A stretch of DNA of 64,000 bases. Source: Mycolicibacterium aubagnense (GTDB lineage: Bacteria > Actinomycetota > Actinomycetes > Mycobacteriales > Mycobacteriaceae). The position numbers and the translations under genes were made by a program. Positions 28,129-36,255 of the stretch are shown in pieces. The DNA lies in the NCBI RefSeq assembly GCF_010730955.1, contig NZ_AP022577.1, positions 620,001 through 684,000 of the forward strand, written 5' to 3'. The notes below the pieces were generated by a model that was given only the letters and a program-made list of their open reading frames with translations, was not told the DNA's origin and made no database searches. How positions within the stretch are numbered: position 1 is the stretch's first letter; the number at the start of each line of letters is the position of its first letter.

Positions 28129-29204
28129 CCGCTGCCGGACTGAATCACTACTACTGGCTCACCTCACTACTCGCCGCGCGTGGCCTGCAGACCAGAACAT
28201 GTCGCGTGATCGCCGCTCTCAACGCCGTGCTCGGTATGGTTCCCGCACTGCTGATATTCAGCCCGGCCGGCCCGCACGGGCCGGTGCGCGAAGCCGTCGC
28301 CATCGCCATCGGAGTCTTCGCGCTCGGTGTAGGCGCCGCCTGGCTCCGCCATTCCTGGCCGTCCCAGCGGTTCTCCGCGGTCTCGGTGTCCCTCGGCTCG
28401 ATCCCGATGAGCGCCGCCTGCCTGATCATGTCCGACCCCATGCTCGGACTCTTGGCCACCAGCGCGTTCATCTTCTCCAGCGGCTACGTGGCGTTCCTGC
28501 ACCGTCCCAGCGTGCTCGCCGGCCCCTGGACCCTCGGTGGGCTCACCCTGGGATACCTGGCGATTCAGATCGGGTACCACGACCCCGCCCTGGCCGCCTG
28601 CGCCGTGCTGATCATCGCGCTGCTCAACGTCTTCGTGTTCGTCACCTGCCGCGTGGCAATCGGGTTGAGCTCCACGGACATCCACCACAGTGAGATCGAG
28701 CCGCTGACCGGCATGCTCAACACGGACGGCCTCTATTCACGCGCCGCGAACCTGCTCGCTGCCCGGAACCGGCAGGACGACCGTCACATGGTGCTGGCCG
28801 TGGTCAGCATCGACAGCTTTCCCCTGCTGTCGTCCATGTCCGGTCCCCGGCGCGCCAACCGGGCCCGCATCGACGTCAGCCAGGCGTTGCGGGAGACGGT
28901 GCGCCGAAACGCGATCGCCGCGCACATCTCCGACAGTGACTTCATCATCGCCGACACCTTCACCACCCCCGACGCGTCGCCGCTGATCGACCGGGTCCAG
29001 GGCGCCATGAAGTCCACACCGTCACGGGTGACCGCGAGCATCGGTGTGGTGGTCACCCCCTTGGCCCCGCTGACGGTGCACCCACCCGAGATCGTCATCG
29101 ACGCGCTGCTGGCCGTGGCAGCGCAGGCCATGGAACGCGCCCGCGAGGACGGCGGCAACGACGTCCGCTACGACGTGCGGGACGACCTGCCGATCAACGA
29201 GTAG
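28125..29204 (+). CDS. Membrane protein with a degenerate GGDEF domain
   Basis: The 359-residue protein has about six membrane helices (residues about 28-178) and a C-terminal GGDEF-type domain. The start of that domain is preserved (IEPLTGMLNTDGLYSRAANLL), but the signature loop reads ISDSDF (268-273) in place of GGDEF/GGEEF, so cyclic-di-GMP synthesis is unlikely. It may bind a nucleotide or partner, or have lost function. It overlaps a 23-codon leader ORF at the 5' end and the convergent SGNH gene by 11 bases at the 3' end. Confidence 0.8.
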   Translation: MTAAGLNHYYWLTSLLAARGLQTRTCRVIAALNAVLGMVPALLIFSPAGPHGPVREAVAIAIGVFALGVGAAWLRHSWPSQRFSAVSVSLGSIPMSAACLIMSDPMLGLLATSAFIFSSGYVAFLHRPSVLAGPWTLGGLTLGYLAIQIGYHDPALAACAVLIIALLNVFVFVTCRVAIGLSSTDIHHSEIEPLTGMLNTDGLYSRAANLLAARNRQDDRHMVLAVVSIDSFPLLSSMSGPRRANRARIDVSQALRETVRRNAIAAHISDSDFIIADTFTTPDASPLIDRVQGAMKSTPSRVTASIGVVVTPLAPLTVHPPEIVIDALLAVAAQAMERAREDGGNDVRYDVRDDLPINE

Positions 29205-29883
29205 GCAGTTCCGCCTTGATCCGCGGCGCGATGAGCCCCGCCAGGTAGTCGTGCCCGGCATCGGTGGGGTGCACCCCGTCGGGCGCGATCAGATCCGGAC
29301 GATCGACGAACCAGCGCTCGGCGATCGGATCGACGAACGTGGCACCGGCCATGCCGGCCTGCATGGCGAGCACGTCGCGGATCTGGAGCACCGCGGGCGG
29401 CACGTCGGCCGTCGGCCACGGCGGCCCGATCACCAGCAGCTTGGCACCCGGCGCCGTCGCCCGGGCCAGCATGAACGCGTCGTGCGCCATCGCCGACAGT
29501 TGCATGAGGTCGGCGCCCTGGTCGTTGCGCGAACCGAAGAACACCACGAGCGCGTCGTCCGGACGCACGCCCCGCGCGGTCAGGTCCCGGAAGATGCTGC
29601 CGTGGTCGCCGCGCACCACGTACCCGGCGCGGCCTTCGGCGGCGACGTCGGCGGCGATCGGGACGCCCCAGGCATCCAGGTTCCGGCCCGCCTGCGCCGC
29701 CCAGCTCCGCGGACCCTCTCCACCGAAGTTCGTGCCGTTGGTATACGAATCGCTGATCACCGCGACGCGGTCGGGCGGCGTACCCGGGCGCACGTTCGGA
29801 TGGGCGTGCGCCGATCCGGGCGCGCTCACCACGGACGACACGCACAGCACAGCTGCCAACAACAAGGTGGTCAGATGACGCAC
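29194..29883 (-). CDS. Exported SGNH/GDSL-type hydrolase
   Basis: The 229-residue protein has a signal peptide (to about SAHA) and the SGNH blocks: ISDSYTNG (nucleophile Ser46), an AEGRAGYV glycine block, FFGSRND (Asn block), and PDGVHPTDAGH (Asp and His). It should hydrolyse or transfer an ester outside the membrane. The AT3 acyltransferase gene lies 39 bases upstream on the same strand, and such pairs often add or remove acyl groups on surface glycans. That pairing is an inference. Confidence 0.85.
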   Translation of the reverse strand: MRHLTTLLLAAVLCVSSVVSAPGSAHAHPNVRPGTPPDRVAVISDSYTNGTNFGGEGPRSWAAQAGRNLDAWGVPIAADVAAEGRAGYVVRGDHGSIFRDLTARGVRPDDALVVFFGSRNDQGADLMQLSAMAHDAFMLARATAPGAKLLVIGPPWPTADVPPAVLQIRDVLAMQAGMAGATFVDPIAERWFVDRPDLIAPDGVHPTDAGHDYLAGLIAPRIKAELPTR

Positions 29884-29922
29884 TGCTCTCCCATGATCCA
29901 GTCGGTGATTCGCCGTACTCGG

Positions 29923-31143
29923 TCAGCCCGCCCGTTCAGCGCGCTTGACGTCGTCGTCAGATATCGCCTGCAGTTTACGTTGTCCTGCAACAGCTTTCGA
30001 ATTGTCCGCGGGGCCGACCATGCGGCGCATCCAGTGCCGCGCCGGTTCTTCGACGTAATGGAACAGCAGCACCGCCCCCGCGAAGGACCCCGCCAGCAGG
30101 GCCAGCACGACGAACTTGGTCCCCCAGCTCGGGGACATGTCGATTCGGTACTGCGCCGCGGCCCAGTTCCAGCTCTGGTGCACCAGTTCGTGGACCATGT
30201 ACAGGCTGAACGAGATCTTGCCGCCGTAGACCATGACCCGGGCCGACAGCAGTGCGGGCAGGGTTCCGGCGCCGACCGACAAAGCCACCACCAGCGGCAG
30301 GAAGAAGATGTCGACGAGGCCAAAGTCATCACGGATCGTCGGGACCGGATGCGCGTCGAACCAGTACACGAGGCCCACGATGAGGCCGAGCAGTGCCACT
30401 GACAGCACGCCGGCGAGGGTTCGGCCGCGGTCGGTCAGGTTCAGCTTGCGCACCGCGGCGCACGCGAGGGCACCTGCCGTGAACTGCAGGACGATCCGCG
30501 GCAGCCAGCTCCAGGGCGTGTAGAACTCGCCGGTCGCGGCCAGGAAGAGCAGCGGCGGCAACGTTGCGGCGAAGGCCAGCCACAGCAGGGCACGCGCCCG
30601 GCTGGCCCGGGCGACGCGGAACAGCACGATGACCAACAACCCGAACAGCAGATAGGCCAGCCATTCCGCGCTGATCGACCACGCGGGGCCGTCCCAGCTG
30701 GAGTTGTCGAAGAACGGCACCACCCACAGCTGGACCAGGAACAGCTGGCGCAGATAGTTGGGACCGGTGAGGGTGGCCGCAGCCTGCGACGGGAAGTCGC
30801 CGACGTTGAGGGTGAAGATGATCCAGGCGACGGCCAGATGCATCGTGACCAGGTAGACCGGCCACACTCGGGCCAGCCGCAACCACAGGAAATGCAGTGT
30901 CGCGCGCGTCGACCACGCGGGCCCCATGCGCTCGAGGTAGTTCCACGTCAGCACGAATCCGCTGAGGATGAAGAACAGGTCGACGCCTTGGGCGCCGCAG
31001 TCGAGTATCGGGGCGAGGGCCTCGCTCAGCGGCGGAGAAGCCTGACGCAGCAGCGGGCGGAAGTGGAACAACACCACCCACACTGCGGCAACGATGCGCA
31101 GGCCGGACAGTGCCTTGATCTCACCGCTCGGCACAACACTCAT
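29923..31143 (-). CDS. Acyltransferase 3 (AT3) family membrane protein
   Basis: The 406-residue protein has ten or so membrane helices and AT3 motifs: IKALSGLRIVAAVWVVLFHF, GVDLFFILSGFVLTWNY, LRLARVWPVYLV, DGPAWSISAEWLAYL, and a C-terminal HYVEEPARHWM. It likely transfers an acyl group to a glycan or lipid at the membrane. I chose ATG 31143 because the extra N-terminus from 31245 is basic and lacks a normal start. It is followed by the SGNH hydrolase gene, a split version of the AT3-SGNH fusion seen in many bacteria. Confidence 0.88.
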   Translation of the reverse strand: MSVVPSGEIKALSGLRIVAAVWVVLFHFRPLLRQASPPLSEALAPILDCGAQGVDLFFILSGFVLTWNYLERMGPAWSTRATLHFLWLRLARVWPVYLVTMHLAVAWIIFTLNVGDFPSQAAATLTGPNYLRQLFLVQLWVVPFFDNSSWDGPAWSISAEWLAYLLFGLLVIVLFRVARASRARALLWLAFAATLPPLLFLAATGEFYTPWSWLPRIVLQFTAGALACAAVRKLNLTDRGRTLAGVLSVALLGLIVGLVYWFDAHPVPTIRDDFGLVDIFFLPLVVALSVGAGTLPALLSARVMVYGGKISFSLYMVHELVHQSWNWAAAQYRIDMSPSWGTKFVVLALLAGSFAGAVLLFHYVEEPARHWMRRMVGPADNSKAVAGQRKLQAISDDDVKRAERAG

Positions 31144-31344
31144 GACGGGAAAAGGGTAACAGCGGCGGCGACCCGGACCCTGATCGGAAACCTGTGACTT
31201 TTCTTGGCGACACTCCCGGCCGCGGGATACCCGCCGGTAATGCACTTCTCTAACACGCGCTCCCAGCAGTAACGCTGCTCACAGATATCTGCCGAGGCAG
31301 ACGAAAGAGTGGAATATCCCGGCGCCCGAGAGCATTCTGTAGAC

Positions 31345-31644
31345 ATGCTAATTAGGCGGAAATTCACAACATCAGCGGTCGCCGCGGTGGCCGCCACAGC
31401 AGCGCTAGTTGCCGCTCCGGCGGCGGTGCTGACACTCTCCGGAACCGTGAGCCCGAACCGGACCGTGGTCGCGGACAACACCGGCTATGGCGGCCCCGAT
31501 GGCCAGGGCGGCGGCGGTGGCTGCGGCAGCGGTGCGAACTGGCAGGGGTGCGGTGGCTGGAACCCATTCACCGGCGGCTTCGGCCACGGCTGCCTCAACG
31601 GAATGTGCGGCGGCTGGGACGGCACTCGCGGCTGGGGCGGATAG
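31345..31644 (+). CDS. Small exported glycine-rich protein
   Basis: The 99-residue protein has a signal peptide (LIRRKFTTSAVAAVAATAALVAAP) and a mature part rich in glycine, tryptophan and cysteine (CGSGANWQGCGGWNPF, then HGCLNGMCGGWDG), with four cysteines that may form disulfides. The start at 31345 lacks a clear ribosome site; a GTG at 31309 is an alternative but would precede the signal with a non-basic stretch. Function unknown. Confidence 0.6.
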   Translation: MLIRRKFTTSAVAAVAATAALVAAPAAVLTLSGTVSPNRTVVADNTGYGGPDGQGGGGGCGSGANWQGCGGWNPFTGGFGHGCLNGMCGGWDGTRGWGG

Positions 31645-31784
31645 CACTTACGGCAGTCGCGGCATTTGCTCGCGCCGCCCGCTGATTGCGTCGTGCCTAT
31701 TCACGGCGCCGAATGGGAATTCACCGCGGATGCGGATGCTGATTCGCAGCCGATAACTCCGTTTACTTCGGGCGGAAAATCCCT

Positions 31785-32948
31785 ATGCTCGCGGCCATGG
31801 ATGGTCCGAGGCCGCGGCCCGACGCGCCGCATCTGGCCGATGTGGTGCCGGCCGTGCTGGCAGCGATGGGTGTGGCAGGAGCCCAACTCGACGGGGTCCA
31901 CCGTCCCATCGACCTGCCCGACGGCATTCGGGGTGCCTGCGTCCTGCTGATCGACGGCCTCGGCGCCCAGCTGCTGGACGCCTACGCGGGCGACGCCCCC
32001 GTGCTGGCGGGCCTGCGTGGGCGGAGCGTGCGTGTCGGCTACCCCGCGACCACCAGCGCAGGCCTCGCCGCGGTGGGCACTGGCCGGCGCTCCGGCGAAC
32101 ACGGCATGGTCGGTTACTCATTCCGGATTCCCGACCACGGCGTGATCAACGCGCTGCGCTGGACGCCACATCCTTTCGGCGCCGATCTCCGCGACGTGCT
32201 GATGCCGGAGGAAGTCCAACCGCTGCCGACCACCTTCGATCGGGCCACCGAAGCCGGCATGGACGTCAGCGTCATCTCGGGTGCCGAATTCACCGGCTCG
32301 GGTCTGACCCGGGCGGTGCTGCGCGGCGGGCAGTACGTCGGGGTGCATCGGCTCGGCGACCTCGCGGCCCGGGTTCAGCAGGCCGTCGCCGACGGCGGGT
32401 TCTGCTACGGCTATCACGCCGACCTCGACATGCTCGGCCATCTGTACGGCGCGGGGTCGACGGCGTGGCGAATGCAGTTGCGACAGGTCGACCGGCTGGT
32501 CGAATCGATCGTCGATGCCCTGCCTGCCGGTGGACTGCTGGCCGTCGTGGCCGACCACGGCATGGTCAACCTCGACGAAGCCGAGATCGTCGACATCGAT
32601 TCGCGTCCTGATCTGCTGAACGGCGTTGTCGCCGTCGCCGGGGAGGCCCGCGCCCGGCACGTCTACGTCGTCGACGGGGCGGCCGACGCCGTCGCGGACA
32701 GGTGGCGGGAAACGTTGGACGGCAAAGCCTGGGTCCGGACGAAAGACCAGGCCATCGACGAAGGGTGGTTCGGTGCGCGGGTGAGTGACGCGGCGCGGAG
32801 CCGGATCGGTGACGTCGTGGCGGCGGCGCGCGACAATGCGGGACTGCTACGGAGGACGGTCGAACCGCTCGAGTCCGCCCTGATCGGACAACACGGGTCG
32901 TGGACAGATGCCGAGCAGCTGGTCCCGCTGCTCATCGCGATTGGTTGA
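31785..32948 (+). CDS. Alkaline-phosphatase-superfamily (nucleotide pyrophosphatase-like) protein
   Basis: The 387-residue protein has the metal-phosphoesterase core: VLLIDGLGAQLL (first metal Asp), YPATTSAGLAAVGTGRR (nucleophile Thr region), YHADLDMLGHLYG and VVADHGMVN (metal-binding Asp/His), and GQHGSWTDAE near the end. No signal peptide is seen, so it is probably cytosolic. This matches the mycobacterial family annotated as type I phosphodiesterase/nucleotide pyrophosphatase. The substrate is unknown. ATG 31797 is an alternative start four codons on. Confidence 0.85.
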   Translation: MLAAMDGPRPRPDAPHLADVVPAVLAAMGVAGAQLDGVHRPIDLPDGIRGACVLLIDGLGAQLLDAYAGDAPVLAGLRGRSVRVGYPATTSAGLAAVGTGRRSGEHGMVGYSFRIPDHGVINALRWTPHPFGADLRDVLMPEEVQPLPTTFDRATEAGMDVSVISGAEFTGSGLTRAVLRGGQYVGVHRLGDLAARVQQAVADGGFCYGYHADLDMLGHLYGAGSTAWRMQLRQVDRLVESIVDALPAGGLLAVVADHGMVNLDEAEIVDIDSRPDLLNGVVAVAGEARARHVYVVDGAADAVADRWRETLDGKAWVRTKDQAIDEGWFGARVSDAARSRIGDVVAAARDNAGLLRRTVEPLESALIGQHGSWTDAEQLVPLLIAIG

Positions 32949-32984
32949 CCGGATGCTCGGACAACCGTGACGAAAGGCGCCGGA

Positions 32985-33206
32985 TTACTCCGGCTTCAGA
33001 TGCGCGTCGTCGGCGAAAACGAGTGATCCGCTGTCCAGCAGAACAGCCCAGCGGCGTGCTGCGTCGACAATATGGCTCTCACCGACATCGACCGAATAGC
33101 CCGCGTGGTCGCCGTAGTCCTCGACAATCACACCGCGCACGTCCTTGGCGTCGCCCCGGTTGACGCGCACCCGCATGTCAACGGCGAACTTGGCGTTCCT
33201 ACCCAT
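32985..33206 (-). CDS. Small conserved protein with a KOW-like core
   Basis: The 73-residue protein has MGRNAKFAVDMRVRVNRGDAK, then VRGVIVEDYGDHAGYSVDVG, which looks like a small beta-barrel of the KOW/SH3 type. It lacks a signal peptide. ATG 33206 is preferred over a GTG two codons earlier. Its stop codon lies in a GCCGGA-TTAC-TCCGGC hairpin (32979-32994) that may help end transcription between it and the convergent gene. Function unknown. Confidence 0.65.
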   Translation of the reverse strand: MGRNAKFAVDMRVRVNRGDAKDVRGVIVEDYGDHAGYSVDVGESHIVDAARRWAVLLDSGSLVFADDAHLKPE

Positions 33207-33344
33207 AACCACCCCAGCATTCCCTGGTAATCACCGCAGGTACGGAACCTCGGCCCACCGACCTCGGCCCCGACGTCAGTAGGTACCGAACTTTAGGCCA
33301 CCGTGACCACAGCGGCAAAGCAAAGACCCCTGATGACAGGTAGA

Positions 33345-33361
33345 TGGTACGCGCCGTACCA
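33345..33361. promoter_or_regulatory. Inverted repeat upstream of yaaA
   Basis: TGGTACG-CGC-CGTACCA is a perfect 7+3+7 inverted repeat 25 bases before the yaaA GTG. Two further GGTAC-containing elements, AGGTACGGAAC (33238-33248) and AGGTACCGAAC (33281-33291), lie upstream. Together they suggest a regulator binding the divergent space between yaaA and the small KOW-like gene. Confidence 0.4.
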
Positions 33362-33386
33362 ACCAGCGTCAGCTACCGTCGTCGCC

Positions 33387-34133
33387 GTGATCGTGCTGCT
33401 GCCGCCCTCGGAGACCAAGCGCCCAGGTGGCGACGGACCGCCGCTGCAGCTCGGCACGTTGAGTGTGCCGGAACTCACGCCACTCCGGAGGGCGCTGGTC
33501 GACGAGCTCGTCGCCCTGGCCGCCGACCCGGAAGCCAGCCGCAAGGCCCTCGCCATCTCCGCCGCGCAGGACGCGGAGATACAGCGCAACGCCGAACTGC
33601 ACAGCGCAGCGACGATGCCGGCGATCGAGCGCTACACCGGGGTGCTGTACGACGCCCTCGACGTCGGCTCGCTGCGCGGTGCCACCGCGACACGCGCCCG
33701 GGCCCGGCTGGCAGTCGGATCGGCGCTGTTCGGGCTGCTGCGCGCCGACGACCCGATTCCGGCCTACCGGCTGTCGGCATCATCGAAGCTGCCTGCCGGC
33801 GGCACCCTGGCCAGCCGGTGGAAGCCCGTCCTCGAGCCTGTGTTGGCCCAACTCCAGCAGCAGGAGCTCATCGTCGACCTGCGGTCCGGCTCATACGAGG
33901 CGCTCGGCAAGATCCCCGGCGCGGTGACGGTCGACGTCTACACCGAGCACCCCGACGGGCGCCGCACCGTCGTCAGCCATTTCAACAAGGCCCACAAAGG
34001 ACGGTTGGCGCGGGCGCTGGCCGGCAGCCGGGCCGAGCCGAACGACGCCGCTGCCGTCGCCACCGTCGCACGTCGAGCCGGGATGCGCGTCGAACGCGAC
34101 GGCGCGCAACTGACCGTGCTTGTCACAGCGTGA
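33387..34133 (+). CDS. yaaA: YaaA-family peroxide stress protein
   Basis: The 248-residue protein starts IVLLPPSETKRPGGDGPP, the YaaA signature, and has YTGVLYDALD and the C-terminal HFNKAHKGRLARAL segment of the family. E. coli YaaA lowers free iron during peroxide stress and binds DNA. The same role here is inferred. GTG 33387 is chosen because family proteins begin at the MxxLLPPSE strand; the upstream frame to 33303 looks non-coding. It lies six kilobases from katG-furA. Confidence 0.88.
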   Translation: MIVLLPPSETKRPGGDGPPLQLGTLSVPELTPLRRALVDELVALAADPEASRKALAISAAQDAEIQRNAELHSAATMPAIERYTGVLYDALDVGSLRGATATRARARLAVGSALFGLLRADDPIPAYRLSASSKLPAGGTLASRWKPVLEPVLAQLQQQELIVDLRSGSYEALGKIPGAVTVDVYTEHPDGRRTVVSHFNKAHKGRLARALAGSRAEPNDAAAVATVARRAGMRVERDGAQLTVLVTA

Positions 34134-34163
34134 CCCCGGCGGTGTGGCCGATCCCCACCCGTC

Positions 34164-34172
34164 TGCGATAAT
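34164..34172 (+). promoter_or_regulatory. Extended -10 promoter of the TerC riboswitch transcript
   Basis: TGC-GATAAT is a good extended -10 element (TGn followed by a TANNNT-like hexamer). Transcription would start around 34179, which is exactly the 5' side of stem P1 of the riboswitch downstream. Confidence 0.65.
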
Positions 34173-34175
34173 GGC

Positions 34176-34280
34176 ACTCGAGGGGAGTATTCCTTCGCCG
34201 CGGTGTCGTCATCACGTTGTCCAACGTCGGGCAGCCGGTACCGCGGGCCGTTCCGGCGGCGGTCGAGACCTCGGTCGTTC
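34176..34280 (+). ncRNA. yybP-ykoY-type manganese riboswitch
   Basis: The leader has the family hallmarks: stem P1 formed by CGAGG (34179-34183) and CCTCG (34269-34273), the conserved GGGGAGTA loop 1 directly after P1, an internal GTCGTCATCACG block, a CCGG-containing hairpin, and the GAGACC loop 3 directly before the closing strand. In this family the two loops bind Mn2+ and switch on TerC-like or Mn exporter genes. The ribosome site GGAGG (34291-34295) of the TerC gene lies 17 bases past P1, so control of translation is plausible. The identification comes from the consensus as I recall it. Confidence 0.82.
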
Positions 34281-34304
34281 ACTGACGCCCGGAGGCACGC
34301 TCGC

Positions 34305-35279
34305 ATGAATGTTTCTACGCTGGAATGGTCGATCACCCTTGGTGTGACGATCGCCGTACTGCTGTTCGACGTGGTGGTGATCGGCCGCCGGCCACACGAG
34401 CCCACCACCCGGGAAACCGCCGGCTACCTGGGGGTCTACGTTGGCCTCGCGATCGCCTTCGGCATCTGGGTGTGGAAGTTCCACGGCGGCGAGTACGGCG
34501 TGGAGTACTTCGCCGGCTGGCTCACCGAATACAGCCTGTCGGTGGACAACCTGTTCATCTTCCTGATCATCATGGCCAGCTTCAAAGTGCCCAGGGTCCT
34601 GCAACAGGAGATTCTGCTGATCGGCATCATCCTGGCGCTGATCTTCCGTGGCATCTTCATCGCCCTTGGCGCCGTTGCCATTTCGCAGTTCTCGTGGATC
34701 TTCTACCTGTTCGGCGCGTTCCTGGTGTACACGGCAGCCAGGCTCGTGCGCGACACCGAGCACGACGATGACGCCGAGAACTCGATGGTGCGGTTCGCCC
34801 GCAAATACCTGAAGGCCTCCGACCAGTGGGACGGCAGCCGGCTGCACACCGTGGTGAACGGCAAGCGGGTGCTGACCCCGATGATCCTGGTCATCATCGC
34901 GCTGGGCACCACCGACCTGTTGTTCGCGCTCGACTCGATCCCGGCGATCTACGGCCTCACCCAGGAGCCGTACCTGGTGTTCACCGCCAACGTCTTCGCG
35001 TTGATGGGTCTGCGCCAGCTGTACTTCCTGCTGGGCGACTTGCTCAAGCGGCTGGTCTACCTGTCGCAGGGCCTGGCCTTCATCCTCGCGTTCATCGGCG
35101 TGAAGCTGGTCCTGCACGCGCTGCACGAGAACACGCTGCCGTTCATCAACGGCGGCCACCACGTCGCGGTCCCGCAGATCCCGACGCTGCTGTCGTTGGC
35201 GGTCATCATCGTCACGCTCGTCGTGACGACGGTGGCCAGCCTGTGGAAGACCCGCGTCGACGCCCGCAGCGCGGGATAG
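34305..35279 (+). CDS. TerC-family integral membrane protein
   Basis: The 324-residue protein has eight to nine membrane helices and TerC-family motifs with acidic residues in the membrane: TEYSLSVDNLFIFLIIM and TDLLFALDSIPAIYGLTQEPYLVFTANVFALMGLRQLYFLL. TerC proteins are linked to metal handling, and several export manganese. The upstream yybP-ykoY-type riboswitch strongly supports Mn2+ export or Mn loading of secreted enzymes. A GGAGG ribosome site fits ATG 34305. Confidence 0.92.
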   Translation: MNVSTLEWSITLGVTIAVLLFDVVVIGRRPHEPTTRETAGYLGVYVGLAIAFGIWVWKFHGGEYGVEYFAGWLTEYSLSVDNLFIFLIIMASFKVPRVLQQEILLIGIILALIFRGIFIALGAVAISQFSWIFYLFGAFLVYTAARLVRDTEHDDDAENSMVRFARKYLKASDQWDGSRLHTVVNGKRVLTPMILVIIALGTTDLLFALDSIPAIYGLTQEPYLVFTANVFALMGLRQLYFLLGDLLKRLVYLSQGLAFILAFIGVKLVLHALHENTLPFINGGHHVAVPQIPTLLSLAVIIVTLVVTTVASLWKTRVDARSAG

Positions 35280-35331
35280 TCGTCGGGCCGCCGCCGGTCA
35301 GCGGCGCGAATCTGCGTGCGACAATTCGGCC

Positions 35332-36249
35332 ATGGTCATGTCGATCGATCGTCCGAAGCTGGAAGGCAACATCGCCGTCGGCGAGGACCGCCAGATCGGT
35401 TTCGCAGAGTTCGGAAATCCGCAGGGACGAGCCGTGTTCTGGCTGCACGGGACGCCCGGCGCGCGCCGGCAGATCCCGACCGAGGCCCGTACCTTCGCCG
35501 CCCGCAGGAACATCCGGCTGATCGGCATCGACCGGCCCGGCATCGGCTCGTCGACGCCGTATCAGTACGAGAACGTGCTCGGGTTCACCGACGATCTGCG
35601 CACCATCGCCGACACCCTCGGCATCAACCGGTTCGCGGTCATCGGGTTGTCCGGCGGCGGCCCCTACACGCTGGCCACCGCTGCCGCCATGCCCGACCGG
35701 GTGGTGATGGCCGCGGTGCTCGGCGGCGTCGCCCCGCTGATCGGCGAGGACGGCATCAGCAGCGGGCTGATGGAGCTGGCCAAGATCGTCCGGCCCGTCA
35801 TCGAGGTCGCCGGCACCCCGATCCGCTGGGTGGCCGGTTCGTTGATGAAGCTGGCCGCGCCGTTCGGCTCCCCCGCCCTCGACCTGTACGCCCGGATCTC
35901 CCCGGACGGCGATCGAAACCTGCTGAGCCGTCCCGAATTCAAGGCGATGTTCCTCGACGACCTGCTCAACGGCAGCCGCAAGCAGCTGGCCGCACCGTTC
36001 GCCGACATCGTCGTGTTCGCCCGCGACTGGGGCTTCCGGCTGGAGGACATCAAGGTGCCGGTGCGCTGGTGGCACGGCGATGCCGACCACATCGTGCCCT
36101 ACGCCCACGGCGAGCATGCGGTGGCACGAATTGCCGATGCCGAGATGTACACGCTGCCCGGCGAAAGCCATCTCGCGGGTCTCGGTGTGCCCGAAGACAT
36201 CCTGACCAAGATTCTCGAGGTCTGGGACGCCGACCAGGCCGCGCGGTAA
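35332..36249 (+). CDS. Alpha/beta hydrolase
   Basis: The 305-residue protein has a standard alpha/beta hydrolase fold: oxyanion HGTPGAR, IGIDRPGIGSS, nucleophile elbow GLSGGGP, acid in WHGDADHIVP, and catalytic His in PGESHLAGLG. There is no signal peptide. The substrate is unknown; relatives include lipases/esterases of the LipV type. It is 52 bases downstream of the TerC gene and six bases from the stop of convergent cinA. Confidence 0.88.
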   Translation: MVMSIDRPKLEGNIAVGEDRQIGFAEFGNPQGRAVFWLHGTPGARRQIPTEARTFAARRNIRLIGIDRPGIGSSTPYQYENVLGFTDDLRTIADTLGINRFAVIGLSGGGPYTLATAAAMPDRVVMAAVLGGVAPLIGEDGISSGLMELAKIVRPVIEVAGTPIRWVAGSLMKLAAPFGSPALDLYARISPDGDRNLLSRPEFKAMFLDDLLNGSRKQLAAPFADIVVFARDWGFRLEDIKVPVRWWHGDADHIVPYAHGEHAVARIADAEMYTLPGESHLAGLGVPEDILTKILEVWDADQAAR

Positions 36250-36255
36250 CGCCCG

